Assembly (NCBI GenBank): GCA_947630135.1
Contig: CANRGH010000001.1
Coordinates: forward strand, 1-64,000
Reading direction: 5' to 3'
Length of the DNA stretch: 64,000 bases
Source: an uncultured Monoglobus sp.
GTDB taxonomy: Bacteria > Bacillota > Clostridia > Monoglobales > Monoglobaceae
Under the pieces are notes generated by a model that was not told the origin of the DNA, made no database searches, and worked only from the letters and a program-made list of their open reading frames with translations. The translations under genes and the position numbers were made by a program. Of this stretch, positions 47,425 to 56,019 are shown in pieces (position 1 is the first letter of the stretch; each line of letters begins with the position of its first letter).

Positions 47425-50253
47425 ATGAAAAAAGTTATGAATTTAATTGCTGCAATTGCAATAATAATTGCGGTGCTAAATCTGTTTTTTGTTATTCATG
47501 TTTTTGCCGAAGAAGGGTTAAATAACACTGAGACAATATCCGGTTCCGGCATAGCCGAAAGCGCTGGCATAGCTGAAAGCGCCGAAGCTTTGTCATACGA
47601 AAATCTTACATATGAGGTTAGCAACAATACTGTTACTATTACCGACTGTGATGAAAGTGTTACGGCGGTAAATATACCGACAACAATAAATGATATGCCT
47701 GTAGTTGCCATAGGTGAAAGTGCATTTCAAGATTGTAAAAGTCTGCTTGAGATAACGATACCAAAGGGAGTAGCAACAATAGGTGAGTGGGCTTTTTACA
47801 ATTGTGGCTCATTAACAAATATTACAATTCCGGAAGGTGTCGGCTATATAGAAGGTCGTACATTTGTTGATTGTATTGCATTAAAAACAATAACATTGCC
47901 AAAAAGTATTATTTCTATTAGTGTTGATACAGATCGAAATGCTTTTTCTAATTGCAATTCTTTAACAGATGTATATTACGGCGGAAGTGAACTTCAATGG
48001 AATGCAGTCACAAATCACGAAGTATTTGAGGGAGATATATTCCATGTGGTGATTCACTTTAATGCTATGACGGATATTAGCGGGTTTGATCCTGATATTT
48101 ATCGTGCAAATTATCTTATAACTTCCGATTTAGGCAAAATCATGGAGCAAAAATATATTGGCATGGATACGCCCTCCCAAAAGGTTTACCAAGCGGGACA
48201 AGAAAACGGTATGGGTACCGCTGCCGATGCGTGGAGCATGGTTATGGATACTTTAAATACGCTTGACAGCCCTTCAAGTATTGCTGATTACGCATTTGAA
48301 GAAAAGGATATGTATGAAGCGATTATTATGAATCTGTTTGAAAGTTCTGTCGATTATAAATTGATGAATTATATAAACAACAACATCACAAAGCAGGCCA
48401 CTAATCTGTCAAGCACGGTTACTTCTAAAATGAAAAGTCTTTATAATTTTGATGTCATTGATCGCGACGCAGTCTCACATATGTCTGATGCTGAATTAGA
48501 GACCTTCAAGAAAGAATTGAGCGATGCATTTAAGGAAGAGCATGGTGCGGCGGCTGCTACAGCAGATATAACGAAAATCATAAATACCGGTATAAAGTAT
48601 GGGGAAGATATAGAATCTCTTTGTGAAACAATAGAAATGTATAAAAATATTAGAGATTTAAGCGATTCAATGAAGCAAATAATGCGAATGATGTATGATG
48701 AGTGTCCATCTGATAATCCGGCTTTGAAAACCGCTCTATTTGAGTGTATTGCAACAATGAATGCCGGTGAAAAAGCATTTACAGCAGAGATGACAGCATA
48801 TGCATCATTTGCGATTGGTAAAAATGTAGCGCAATATGGTATTGAAAAATTATGGAGCGACGTAAAATCTACATTTTGCGTGACTCATCCGGCTGCGTTC
48901 GCGTTTCAAGCAGCATACACGGCAGGAAAATATGTCACACAGATATGCTTTAATGCTGACTCTATACAAGAAAATTATTGTAAAGTTATAGCAATGATAA
49001 AAACAGAAGAGTTGCTTATGTCAATATATGATGAAGTTAAGGGTAATTTCCAAAATTCACCTACAAGCGAATCCGCCAAAGTTTACAACAGTATGGTAGA
49101 TATAATGTTCAATATGCTTGATACCGACTGCGATTATGCAAATGGATTTGTAGGCGCGGTTGACGGCAATTTGATGAGTTCGCTTTTGGATTTATTTGGA
49201 GATGATACAGCTGAAAATTTGCAAAAACAAATAAATAGTATTCAGGATGGATGTTGGCAGTTCCATGAACAAACAAAGACTTTCTGGATTTTTCAGCTCG
49301 AAAATGAAAATCCGACGCTTTATAATGAGTATTCACATCTCATTGACGAATCAAACGCGCGCTTGATGAAAAAATATGATGTTTCATGTCCGGTTGATGT
49401 CTATGTATATGATAATGATGGTGTGATTGTCGGATCGGTGGTTAATAATATCCCATATTGTCGGTCTAATGCGAATATAACCATAGCTGTGGATGGTGAG
49501 AAAAAAACCATTTATATGTATGGAAATGATGAGTACAAAATTTCGTATATTGGCAATGATATGGGAAATATGGATATAAGTATTACCGAATATGACAATA
49601 ACAATAACGCGACGCGCAATGTTTATTTCAATAATATCGAGCTTTCGGACGGTCTGACATATAACGCATCCGACAGCGGCTCAAATTCGGGTGCCGACGC
49701 ATATACTCTGACAGACGAGAATAACATTAGCATTGCTCCCGGATATGACACCCTGAATGATTGCGCGGTATATACGGCAAGCGTTGAAAGAGGATATTTT
49801 ACGGAGCAGACAGCGGTTAATCGCGAACTTCACGCGGGAGAAAACGCGGAGATTGCGGCTTATGTTCCAAGCGGATATAAATTTATCGGCTGGGCTGTTG
49901 ACACCGGAGAGGATATTTTCGCGGACGCTTCAAGTGTGACTACGACAATATATATGCCGGATCACGACATAAAGATTCAAGCGGTTGTTGAAGCTTGCCC
50001 GACAGTATCGTTTGGTGAAATAACCAAAAACAGTGTAACAGTAAAAACATTGAATTGTGAAGGCTTGCAGGGAGAAGTCATACTGGCGGTTTATGATGAG
50101 AATGAAACACTTAAATCAATATATTCAAAACCTGTTGATAAAGAAGTGCTATTTGAAGGTATTGATTTGACAAACGTCTATATAAAAACCTTCGTTTGGG
50201 ATAGTCTTGACAATATTAAGCCGCTTTCAGAGAGCGCTGAAATGCAATTTTAA
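47425..50253 (+). CDS. Secreted BspA-like leucine-rich-repeat protein (942 aa)
   Basis: The ATG at 47425 is preceded by GGAGG and begins a signal peptide (MKKVMNLIAAIAIIIAVLNLFF). Residues ~45-190 hold LRR_5 repeats (VVAIGESAFQDCKSLLEITI, ATIGEWAFYNCGSLTNITI). A long central helical region of unknown type (~200-640) follows, then beta-rich modules. A C-terminal module near 860-942 contains IKTFVWDSLDNIKPLSE, shared with two other secreted proteins of this window. BspA-type proteins mediate adhesion or host/glycan contact. The gene is visibly AT-richer than its neighbours, suggesting transfer. It is preceded by two structured RNAs. Confidence 0.85.
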   Translation: MKKVMNLIAAIAIIIAVLNLFFVIHVFAEEGLNNTETISGSGIAESAGIAESAEALSYENLTYEVSNNTVTITDCDESVTAVNIPTTINDMPVVAIGESAFQDCKSLLEITIPKGVATIGEWAFYNCGSLTNITIPEGVGYIEGRTFVDCIALKTITLPKSIISISVDTDRNAFSNCNSLTDVYYGGSELQWNAVTNHEVFEGDIFHVVIHFNAMTDISGFDPDIYRANYLITSDLGKIMEQKYIGMDTPSQKVYQAGQENGMGTAADAWSMVMDTLNTLDSPSSIADYAFEEKDMYEAIIMNLFESSVDYKLMNYINNNITKQATNLSSTVTSKMKSLYNFDVIDRDAVSHMSDAELETFKKELSDAFKEEHGAAAATADITKIINTGIKYGEDIESLCETIEMYKNIRDLSDSMKQIMRMMYDECPSDNPALKTALFECIATMNAGEKAFTAEMTAYASFAIGKNVAQYGIEKLWSDVKSTFCVTHPAAFAFQAAYTAGKYVTQICFNADSIQENYCKVIAMIKTEELLMSIYDEVKGNFQNSPTSESAKVYNSMVDIMFNMLDTDCDYANGFVGAVDGNLMSSLLDLFGDDTAENLQKQINSIQDGCWQFHEQTKTFWIFQLENENPTLYNEYSHLIDESNARLMKKYDVSCPVDVYVYDNDGVIVGSVVNNIPYCRSNANITIAVDGEKKTIYMYGNDEYKISYIGNDMGNMDISITEYDNNNNATRNVYFNNIELSDGLTYNASDSGSNSGADAYTLTDENNISIAPGYDTLNDCAVYTASVERGYFTEQTAVNRELHAGENAEIAAYVPSGYKFIGWAVDTGEDIFADASSVTTTIYMPDHDIKIQAVVEACPTVSFGEITKNSVTVKTLNCEGLQGEVILAVYDENETLKSIYSKPVDKEVLFEGIDLTNVYIKTFVWDSLDNIKPLSESAEMQF

Positions 50254-50347
50254 ATATGCTGCAAATTTATATATTTTCCCATATTAAACCACAAAAAAGC
50301 AGATTTTAAGGTCTGTGGTGATACCTCCTTAAAACGGCTCGCATGGA

Positions 50348-50383
50348 AAAACGGATAGAGCATAGATTTCTCTATCCGTTTTT
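50348..50383. terminator. Bidirectional terminator between LRR gene and sirtuin gene
   Basis: A 12-bp stem AAACGGATAGAG with its complement, loop of about 9 nt, with T-tracts on both strands. Confidence 0.85.
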
Positions 50384-50456
50384 ATTCACGCTGTTTGGCA
50401 GACTTATAATTTGATATTATTGTCTTATCTCAGACCGCCGCGCGGTTCTTCTCTTT

Positions 50457-51191
50457 TTAAATCAGTTTCATGGCCTCGCCCATTACCTCGCCTATCGGCT
50501 CGCGGATAACAATGTCGGCGCGCGAGTCCGCGGGAGTGGCGCTTTTGTTTATCAGAATAAGGGTGTGGCCCTTAAAGTCGTGGATAAGCCCCGCGGCCGG
50601 ATAGACATTGAGCGACGTGCCGCCGATTATCATGGTGTCGGCCTTGCGGATAGCCCGCACCGAGCCTTCGATAACGCCGCCGTCAAGCCCCTCCTCGTAA
50701 AGCACGACGTCGGGCTTGATTATCGCGCCGCATTTCTCGCATCTGGGCACGACCTCCTTTGAATTCACGACCGCGTCAAGGCCGTAAAACGTTCCGCATT
50801 TGGTGCAGTAGTTCCGATGTATGCTTCCGTGGAGCTCGTAAACGTTTTTGCTGCCCGCCGCCTGATGAAGACCGTCTATGTTCTGGGTTATGACCGCCCT
50901 GAGCTTGCCCATTCTCTCAAGCTCCGCCAGCGCGATGTGCGCCTTGTTGGGCTTCGCGTCGGTGAATATCATCTTCTCTTTGTAAAATTCGAAAAAAACC
51001 TCGGGACTGTACACAAAAAACGTGTGGCTCACTATCTGTTCGGGCGGGTATTTATATTTTTGATTATAAATTCCGCCGCTGCTGCGGAAATCCGGGATCC
51101 CGCTCTCGGTGGAAACGCCCGCGCCGCCGAAGAAAACCATATTTTCCGATTTTTTGATCGCCTCGGCCAATAAAGCAGCGCTCTCGCTCAT
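50457..51191 (-). CDS. cobB: NAD-dependent protein deacetylase (sirtuin, SIR2 family)
   Basis: 244 aa from the ATG at 51191; an ATG three codons earlier abuts the SD. NAD-binding GGAGVSTESGIPDFRS, TQNIDGLHQ, catalytic His in ELHGSIH (~119) and a zinc finger (CTKC and CEKC) are followed by GTSLNVYPAA. It removes acyl groups from lysines using NAD+. It is monocistronic. A perfect 30-bp palindrome lies 119 nt upstream. Confidence 0.95.
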   Translation of the reverse strand: MSESAALLAEAIKKSENMVFFGGAGVSTESGIPDFRSSGGIYNQKYKYPPEQIVSHTFFVYSPEVFFEFYKEKMIFTDAKPNKAHIALAELERMGKLRAVITQNIDGLHQAAGSKNVYELHGSIHRNYCTKCGTFYGLDAVVNSKEVVPRCEKCGAIIKPDVVLYEEGLDGGVIEGSVRAIRKADTMIIGGTSLNVYPAAGLIHDFKGHTLILINKSATPADSRADIVIREPIGEVMGEAMKLI

Positions 51192-51309
51192 ACAAAACAT
51201 CTCCTTTTTTCACATAAACTTTTCCCGTTAAAGAAAAAGGGACAATACCCCCAGGCGGCATTGCCCCAATCCGTAAAATTTTAATATTTAAGGTTTCTTA
51301 AATTAAACG

Positions 51310-51339
51310 GTAATGTCAATTTAATTAAATTGACATTAC
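51310..51339. repeat. Perfect 30-bp AT-rich palindrome upstream of the sirtuin gene
   Basis: Each arm is 15 nt (GTAATGTCAATTTAA) with no loop. It lies between the divergent sirtuin gene and the second BlaI-like gene, 119 nt before the sirtuin start. The minus-strand copy contains TTGACA. It could be a dimeric repressor operator or an insertion/cruciform site. Nothing else is visible in 51192-51500. Confidence 0.75.
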
Positions 51340-51500
51340 TATAATACACTAAAAAAATAAATCCGTCAATACCCTCGTTTAAATTTGTAATAATTTTACA
51401 ATTTGAAATTGTCAAATACAGTTTTAAGGCTCGGTTTTAGGGCATTTTTACTTAAATTCAGCCAAGCCGCAAAAAAATAGGATAAATTTCAAAAAAATAC

Positions 51501-51529
51501 TTGACAAATCAATGCGCGGAGTTTAATAT
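51501..51529 (+). promoter_or_regulatory. Promoter of the second BlaI/BlaR1-like operon
   Basis: TTGACA (51501-51506), a 17-nt spacer and TAATAT (51524-51529). In the leader, TTACAG-N11-CTGTTT (about 51542-51564) is a weak dyad that may be an operator. It is less clean than the two sites of the first operon. Confidence 0.72.
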
Positions 51530-51581
51530 ATATAGTATATCTTACAGCCGTAATTAGACTGTTTGGAAAGGAGTTTACACT

Positions 51582-51953
51582 ATGGCAAATTTACCGCAGA
51601 TATCCTCGGCCGAGCTCGAGGTAATGAATGTTTTATGGAAGAACGGCGGATTAATGGGTACCGAGATCGTCAACCTTGTTTCAAAGACCAACAAATGGGG
51701 CGACAAGACGATCCGCACCTTCATCAACCGTCTTGTGGCGAAGAAGGCGATCTCTATCGAGAGAATAAACGGCAGGGCCTTCCGCTACTATCCCGCGATC
51801 GACGAGAAGGAATACAAGGCAAGCGCGACAAAGAATTTCTTAAAGAAAATGTATGACGGCTCACTTAACCTCATGCTCACAGGATTTGTCAACGACAACG
51901 AGCTTTCAAAAAGCGAGATCGACGATTTGAAAAAAATTCTTGACGGTGAATAA
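51582..51953 (+). CDS. BlaI/MecI-family repressor (second copy)
   Basis: 123 aa with the family opening ISSAELEVMNVLWKNGG and recognition region KWGDKTIRTFINRLVAKKAI, then IERINGRAFRYYP. AAAGGAG precedes the ATG. It is followed 2 nt later by its M56 peptidase partner. It resembles the first BlaI-like protein of the window in length and domain layout but is not a near-identical copy. It probably autoregulates this operon. Confidence 0.92.
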   Translation: MANLPQISSAELEVMNVLWKNGGLMGTEIVNLVSKTNKWGDKTIRTFINRLVAKKAISIERINGRAFRYYPAIDEKEYKASATKNFLKKMYDGSLNLMLTGFVNDNELSKSEIDDLKKILDGE

Positions 51954-51955
51954 AA

Positions 51956-53617
51956 ATGATTGTGAAACAGCTTTTTTTGCTGTGCCTGACGGCCGCTCTC
52001 TACGGAAGTATCATGGGCGCCGTTGTTCTCGCGGTTGAAAAACTGCTTAAAGAGCAGCTTACCGCGTCGGCGAAGTTCATGTTCTGGGTCATTGTGACGA
52101 TCAGATTTCTGCTTCCCTTCGCGCCCGAAAGCCGGGCGAGCATTTTCAACCTGCTCCCGGACAGGGCCGACGGCGCCGTCGCGCTGTCGGGCGATAATAT
52201 TGTTGTCAATTTAACGGGTGCGCCCGCCGCGTTCGCCGGCGCCGAGCTTATTCAAATATGCGCTTACATATGGCTGGCAGGGTGCTGCGCGGTCTTTTTG
52301 TGGTTCGCAATCCCGCAGATCGTTATGCAGATCCGCATGTCGCTGCTCCCTAAGGACACCGACGAGCGAATAACGCGCATCCTTGACGACTGCCTGAGGA
52401 AGCTGCGCATAAGCCGCAGAATAACCGCGGTATTCCAGAGCCAGTTCAAAACTCCCGCCCTGACCGGCATAATAAGGCCGAAAATACTGCTGACCGACGA
52501 GGTCAGAAGCTTTCCCGACGAGGACATAAAATACATACTGATGCACGAGCTGTGCCACCACAAGCGTCACGATATTTTATATAAATACACGGCGATAGCG
52601 GTCCGCAGCCTGCACTGGTTCAACCCTTTGGCGTGGCTGTTCACGGGCCGCGCCATGCGCGGCGCCGAGCTTGCCGCCGACGAGAAGGTAATGATGTTCA
52701 TAGGCGACGGCGAGAACAAGGACTACGGCAGAGCGATAATAAACACCTCGGCGCGGCTTTCGGTCTACGGCTTCGGCGCGGTCATGGGCATGGCCGACAA
52801 AAAGAGCGATCTCAGAACACGGATCACGCGGATCTCAAAATTCAAGCGCCCCGGCGCGGCGCTGAGAATAATCGGCGTAACCGCGGTTCTTGTGTTGGGC
52901 GTGACCGGCCTTACCAACGCGAAGCTTCCCGACGCGCTGACTCCCGAACCGGTGTTTGATTTCGGCGTCTCGGGCAGATTTTCTCCGGATATCCCGGACG
53001 AAGCTGTGGCCGCGGCGGCTGACGAGAGCGAGAGCCTTTATTCGCAAAACGCCGCCCTGCAAAACGCGCAGAAGCCGCCTGCGAACGCGCCCGCCGCGGA
53101 AAATACCGCGCGGCAAAATGAACCGCGTCCCGCGCCTCAAAGTGCGGAAACCGCCTCGCGGCCGCAAACCGAAACAGACGCTTCGGTTCCGTCGGGCGGA
53201 TCAAGCGCGGCAGCCTCTCCCGTTCCGACACTCGCGCCGACAAGCGCCCCGGAAGCCGAGGCACCCGAAAACGCGCCCGGCGGCTCTGTGTTCGCCTCCC
53301 GCAGCGACCTGCTTCCCGGCACGACGATAGAAGATGTGGCGGAAAGCGAGGCGGGCGCCGAGGAGTACAGCCTCTCGGCGGGCAAAAATGAGGTCGCGAT
53401 CACCGCCGACCAAAACGGCTCGGCAGACTTTTATATCGAGAGCGCGGTTTCGGACATGATAAGCGTCCGCGTCACAAACGGCGCGGGAGCGACGCTCGGC
53501 AGGATATACATAACTCCGCGGGCGTATAATTCATACACGATAAACGGCCTTGAGGAAAACGAAAAATACATTCTTGAAATTAACACGCCCGCCGACGCGC
53601 GGATGCTGACATACTGA
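51956..53617 (+). CDS. BlaR1-like M56 membrane metallopeptidase (second copy)
   Basis: 553 aa. N-terminal membrane helices lead to the zinc peptidase HELCHHKRHD (~196) with the distal Glu in AELAADEK, and a last membrane helix near 310 (IIGVTAVLVLGVTGL). A ~140-residue Pro/Ala/Glu/Ser-rich linker and a C-terminal beta-rich domain (~465-553: DFYIESAVSDMISVRVTNGA, YILEINTPADARMLTY) follow. As in the first copy, the penicillin-binding sensor is missing. The ectodomain sequence differs from that of copy 1, so a different ligand is likely. A WG-repeat secreted protein follows 39 nt downstream. Confidence 0.87.
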   Translation: MIVKQLFLLCLTAALYGSIMGAVVLAVEKLLKEQLTASAKFMFWVIVTIRFLLPFAPESRASIFNLLPDRADGAVALSGDNIVVNLTGAPAAFAGAELIQICAYIWLAGCCAVFLWFAIPQIVMQIRMSLLPKDTDERITRILDDCLRKLRISRRITAVFQSQFKTPALTGIIRPKILLTDEVRSFPDEDIKYILMHELCHHKRHDILYKYTAIAVRSLHWFNPLAWLFTGRAMRGAELAADEKVMMFIGDGENKDYGRAIINTSARLSVYGFGAVMGMADKKSDLRTRITRISKFKRPGAALRIIGVTAVLVLGVTGLTNAKLPDALTPEPVFDFGVSGRFSPDIPDEAVAAAADESESLYSQNAALQNAQKPPANAPAAENTARQNEPRPAPQSAETASRPQTETDASVPSGGSSAAASPVPTLAPTSAPEAEAPENAPGGSVFASRSDLLPGTTIEDVAESEAGAEEYSLSAGKNEVAITADQNGSADFYIESAVSDMISVRVTNGAGATLGRIYITPRAYNSYTINGLEENEKYILEINTPADARMLTY

Positions 53618-53656
53618 TCAATCTTTAGTAATTCAAGCCGAATGGAGCTGAAAAAC

Positions 53657-55249
53657 ATGAAACTGAAAAGACTTATCTCTGTCACAGTTGCCGCCGCCCT
53701 GTGCGCGGCTGCCGCAGCCGCGCCCGTCTCCGCGGGAACCGAGGAGGAAAGGTGCATAGAAAAAGTCGTCGGTCTTATGAACAATATTAATCTGACCGAA
53801 ATAAAGCCCTACTCGCCCGAACTGAGCCCCAGCCCCGAGTTCACGCGCAGCGCGGACGGCAAATTCGGACTTAAGATCGACGGCCGGGTCATAACCGAGC
53901 CGATCTGGGACGATATCCGGCTGAACACCGAAGGCGGCAGGCTTTCGGCCTCACTGGGCGACGAGAACCCGAATTTTGAAGGCGAAAAAGCGGCCCTTCA
54001 GGGCGACTATGAGTCAAACCCCGCCACCGTCTCGGTCAAAAAAGACGGCAAATGGGGCGCGGTCAGCAAGGAAACCGGAGAGATCATAATCAAGCCCGAA
54101 TACAACGAGGTGTGCGAGCTCAACGGCGTTATCCGCATAATGGACTTTAACGGAAAATACGGATACGCCGACAAACGCGGCAGCGTGCTCGTTGAGCCGC
54201 TCTATGACTATGTTTCATCTCTCTCGTGCTCGCGCATGGCGGACTTCGGCAGCGGCTATGCCTGCGAGACCGCAGTCGTCGGACGCGACTACGGCTACAC
54301 GGTGCTTGATCTCAACACAAAAAAAGAGCTTATCCCTCTCACCGCCGACGCGATACATATTTTAAGCAACGACTGCTTTGTCGTGACCGATTACGACAGC
54401 CTCGTGTCGCGCCTCTACGACGGCGGCGGGAACCAAATGCTCGAGCTCAGCGGCACCGGAAGCGTCGAGCTTATCGGCGACAATCGGTTTTTGATCTCCT
54501 CCGCGGTTTACGCCGAGGACGGCGAAACCGTGGTCGGAGAGTGCGACAAACTTATCGGCTCAAGCGGCAACGTGATCATAGACGGCAGCGGATATTATTC
54601 GCTGATATATCAAAACAGCCCGCCCGTGTTTATCGCGGCCAGGCGTGGCGCGGCGGGAGCCAAAACCGAAAGCGGCGAATATCTCCCTGCCTTTGACGTG
54701 CTTGACGCTGACGGCGAAACGCTGTTCAGCGCCGACGCCGGCGACATGAGCGCAAACGACGGCACGATCAAAATATATAATGACGGAAAATGGGGCCTTG
54801 TCAGCGTCACCGGAGATGAGATCCTCCCCTGCGAGTATGACGACATCGTCTTTCCGTTTGTGACGAAAGACGGAAAAACAGGCGTGATAAACAGCGGCGG
54901 AGAATTTGTTCTTGAGCCGGCCCTGAACGCGTCCGCCAAGGACTGCGGCGTTATCGAGCTTGACGGAAAGACCTATTACAGGTTTACCGATAAGGACCTC
55001 GGCGGCGCGTACCTCGCGGACAGCGGCGGCTCGGTCATAGCGGGCCCTTACGCGGACATAAGCGCGGACGGCGGAAAGTTAATTCTGACCCTTCCCGCCT
55101 GCGGTCTGAAAGTTGCAGCAAAATTGACCGAAGATCCTATCGCGATCGTCCAAACCCCGATCGAGGAAATAATCCTCGCCGCCGGCTCGCTCCCCGAAGG
55201 CGCGCCGAAAAGCCAAACAAACGAGATAATCTCATACTACTTTTTCTAA
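53657..55249 (+). CDS. Secreted WG-repeat protein (530 aa)
   Basis: The ATG at 53657 is chosen for GGAG 10 nt upstream and for the signal peptide MKLKRLISVTVAAALCAAA; an ATG five codons earlier overlaps the SD. WG (KWG) repeats are spread along the protein: GKFGLKIDGRVITEPIWDDI, DGKWGAVSKETGEIIIKPEY, GKYGYADKRGSVLVEPLYDY, DGKWGLVSVTGDEILPCEYD. These beta-propeller-like repeats are common in clostridial surface proteins of unknown function. The location right after the BlaR1-like gene suggests it is controlled by, or functionally linked to, that sensor. Confidence 0.85.
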   Translation: MKLKRLISVTVAAALCAAAAAAPVSAGTEEERCIEKVVGLMNNINLTEIKPYSPELSPSPEFTRSADGKFGLKIDGRVITEPIWDDIRLNTEGGRLSASLGDENPNFEGEKAALQGDYESNPATVSVKKDGKWGAVSKETGEIIIKPEYNEVCELNGVIRIMDFNGKYGYADKRGSVLVEPLYDYVSSLSCSRMADFGSGYACETAVVGRDYGYTVLDLNTKKELIPLTADAIHILSNDCFVVTDYDSLVSRLYDGGGNQMLELSGTGSVELIGDNRFLISSAVYAEDGETVVGECDKLIGSSGNVIIDGSGYYSLIYQNSPPVFIAARRGAAGAKTESGEYLPAFDVLDADGETLFSADAGDMSANDGTIKIYNDGKWGLVSVTGDEILPCEYDDIVFPFVTKDGKTGVINSGGEFVLEPALNASAKDCGVIELDGKTYYRFTDKDLGGAYLADSGGSVIAGPYADISADGGKLILTLPACGLKVAAKLTEDPIAIVQTPIEEIILAAGSLPEGAPKSQTNEIISYYFF

Positions 55250-55288
55250 AGACAACAAACTGGCGCGTCTCAAACCGCGCCTTTACTA

Positions 55289-55320
55289 TTGACATCCCCT
55301 ATTAAATAGGGTATAATACC
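55289..55320 (+). promoter_or_regulatory. Toxin-antitoxin promoter with palindromic operators
   Basis: TTGACA (55289-55294), a 17-nt spacer and TATAAT (55312-55317). The spacer contains CCCTATT-A-AATAGGG (55297-55311), and the -10 sits in a second dyad GGTAT-A-ATACC (55310-55320). Both cover RNA polymerase contacts, as expected for autorepression by the antitoxin. The predicted leader is only about 12 nt and lacks an SD. Confidence 0.85.
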
Positions 55321-55335
55321 TTATGTGATGATATT

Positions 55336-55668
55336 ATGAAAAGAAAATTTATAATGATGCCGGTTTTTGACAAACAGTGGAAACAGCTCGGACTTTCGGA
55401 CGATAACCTGAAAACATTGCAGGAGCAAATACTGAACGATCCCGACTGCGGAGCGATTATACAAGGCACCGGAGGATTGCGCAAAGCACGTTTCGCAATG
55501 CCCAACCGCGGAAAAAGCGGCGGCATACGCGTATTGTATGTCGATTTTCCGCCGCGCGAAACAACTTATTTTATTTTTACATATCCTAAAAATGAGAAAG
55601 ATAATTTGACGGATGATGAAAAGAATAATATAAAAAAGCTTATTAAACGCATTGAGGAAACAATGTAA
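55336..55668 (+). CDS. HigB/RelE-like toxin
   Basis: A 110-aa basic protein with the RelE/HigB layout: an N-terminal helical hairpin (VFDKQWKQLGLSDDNLKTLQEQIL), then GTGGLRKARFAMPNRGKSGGIRVLYV and TTYFIFTYPKNEKDNLT, ending in a Lys-rich helix. The GG(L/I)RKxR core and Arg-Val-Leu-Tyr strand are typical of ribosome-dependent mRNA interferases. It precedes the HTH antitoxin by 12 nt, the HigBA order. No SD is visible at its ATG, so translation may be leaderless-like. Confidence 0.85.
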   Translation: MKRKFIMMPVFDKQWKQLGLSDDNLKTLQEQILNDPDCGAIIQGTGGLRKARFAMPNRGKSGGIRVLYVDFPPRETTYFIFTYPKNEKDNLTDDEKNNIKKLIKRIEETM

Positions 55669-55680
55669 GGAGGAATTGAC

Positions 55681-55992
55681 ATGGATATATATAAAGGCAT
55701 TATGCAGGGACTTGAGGAGGCGGTCCAATATAACGAGGGCAAATTAAGCGCCAAAAGCGCTGTTATGTCCGTTTCGCCCGTCCCTAAATTTGATGCGGGA
55801 GAAATCAAAAACATTCGCAATAAAGTCGGAATGACGCAATATTTATTCGCCGGTTTTATGGGCGTTTCCCCAAAAACGGTCGAGGCATGGGAAGCGGGTC
55901 GCAATATTCCCAACGGCACAGCCTGCCGCATGCTTTCTATGCTCAATAACGACCCTCAACTGCCGGAAAAATTTCATATTGTCGCAAGATAA
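55681..55992 (+). CDS. HigA/NadS-like XRE antitoxin
   Basis: 103 aa. An N-terminal toxin-binding segment (~1-35) is followed by an XRE helix-turn-helix (IRNKVGMTQYLFAGFMGVSPKTVEAWEAGRNIPNG). AAGGAGG gives it a much stronger SD than the toxin, which favours antitoxin excess. It should neutralise the upstream toxin and repress the promoter at 55289-55320. Confidence 0.9.
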   Translation: MDIYKGIMQGLEEAVQYNEGKLSAKSAVMSVSPVPKFDAGEIKNIRNKVGMTQYLFAGFMGVSPKTVEAWEAGRNIPNGTACRMLSMLNNDPQLPEKFHIVAR

Positions 55993-56019
55993 ATTAATAA
56001 TACTGAAAGGATGATAAAC

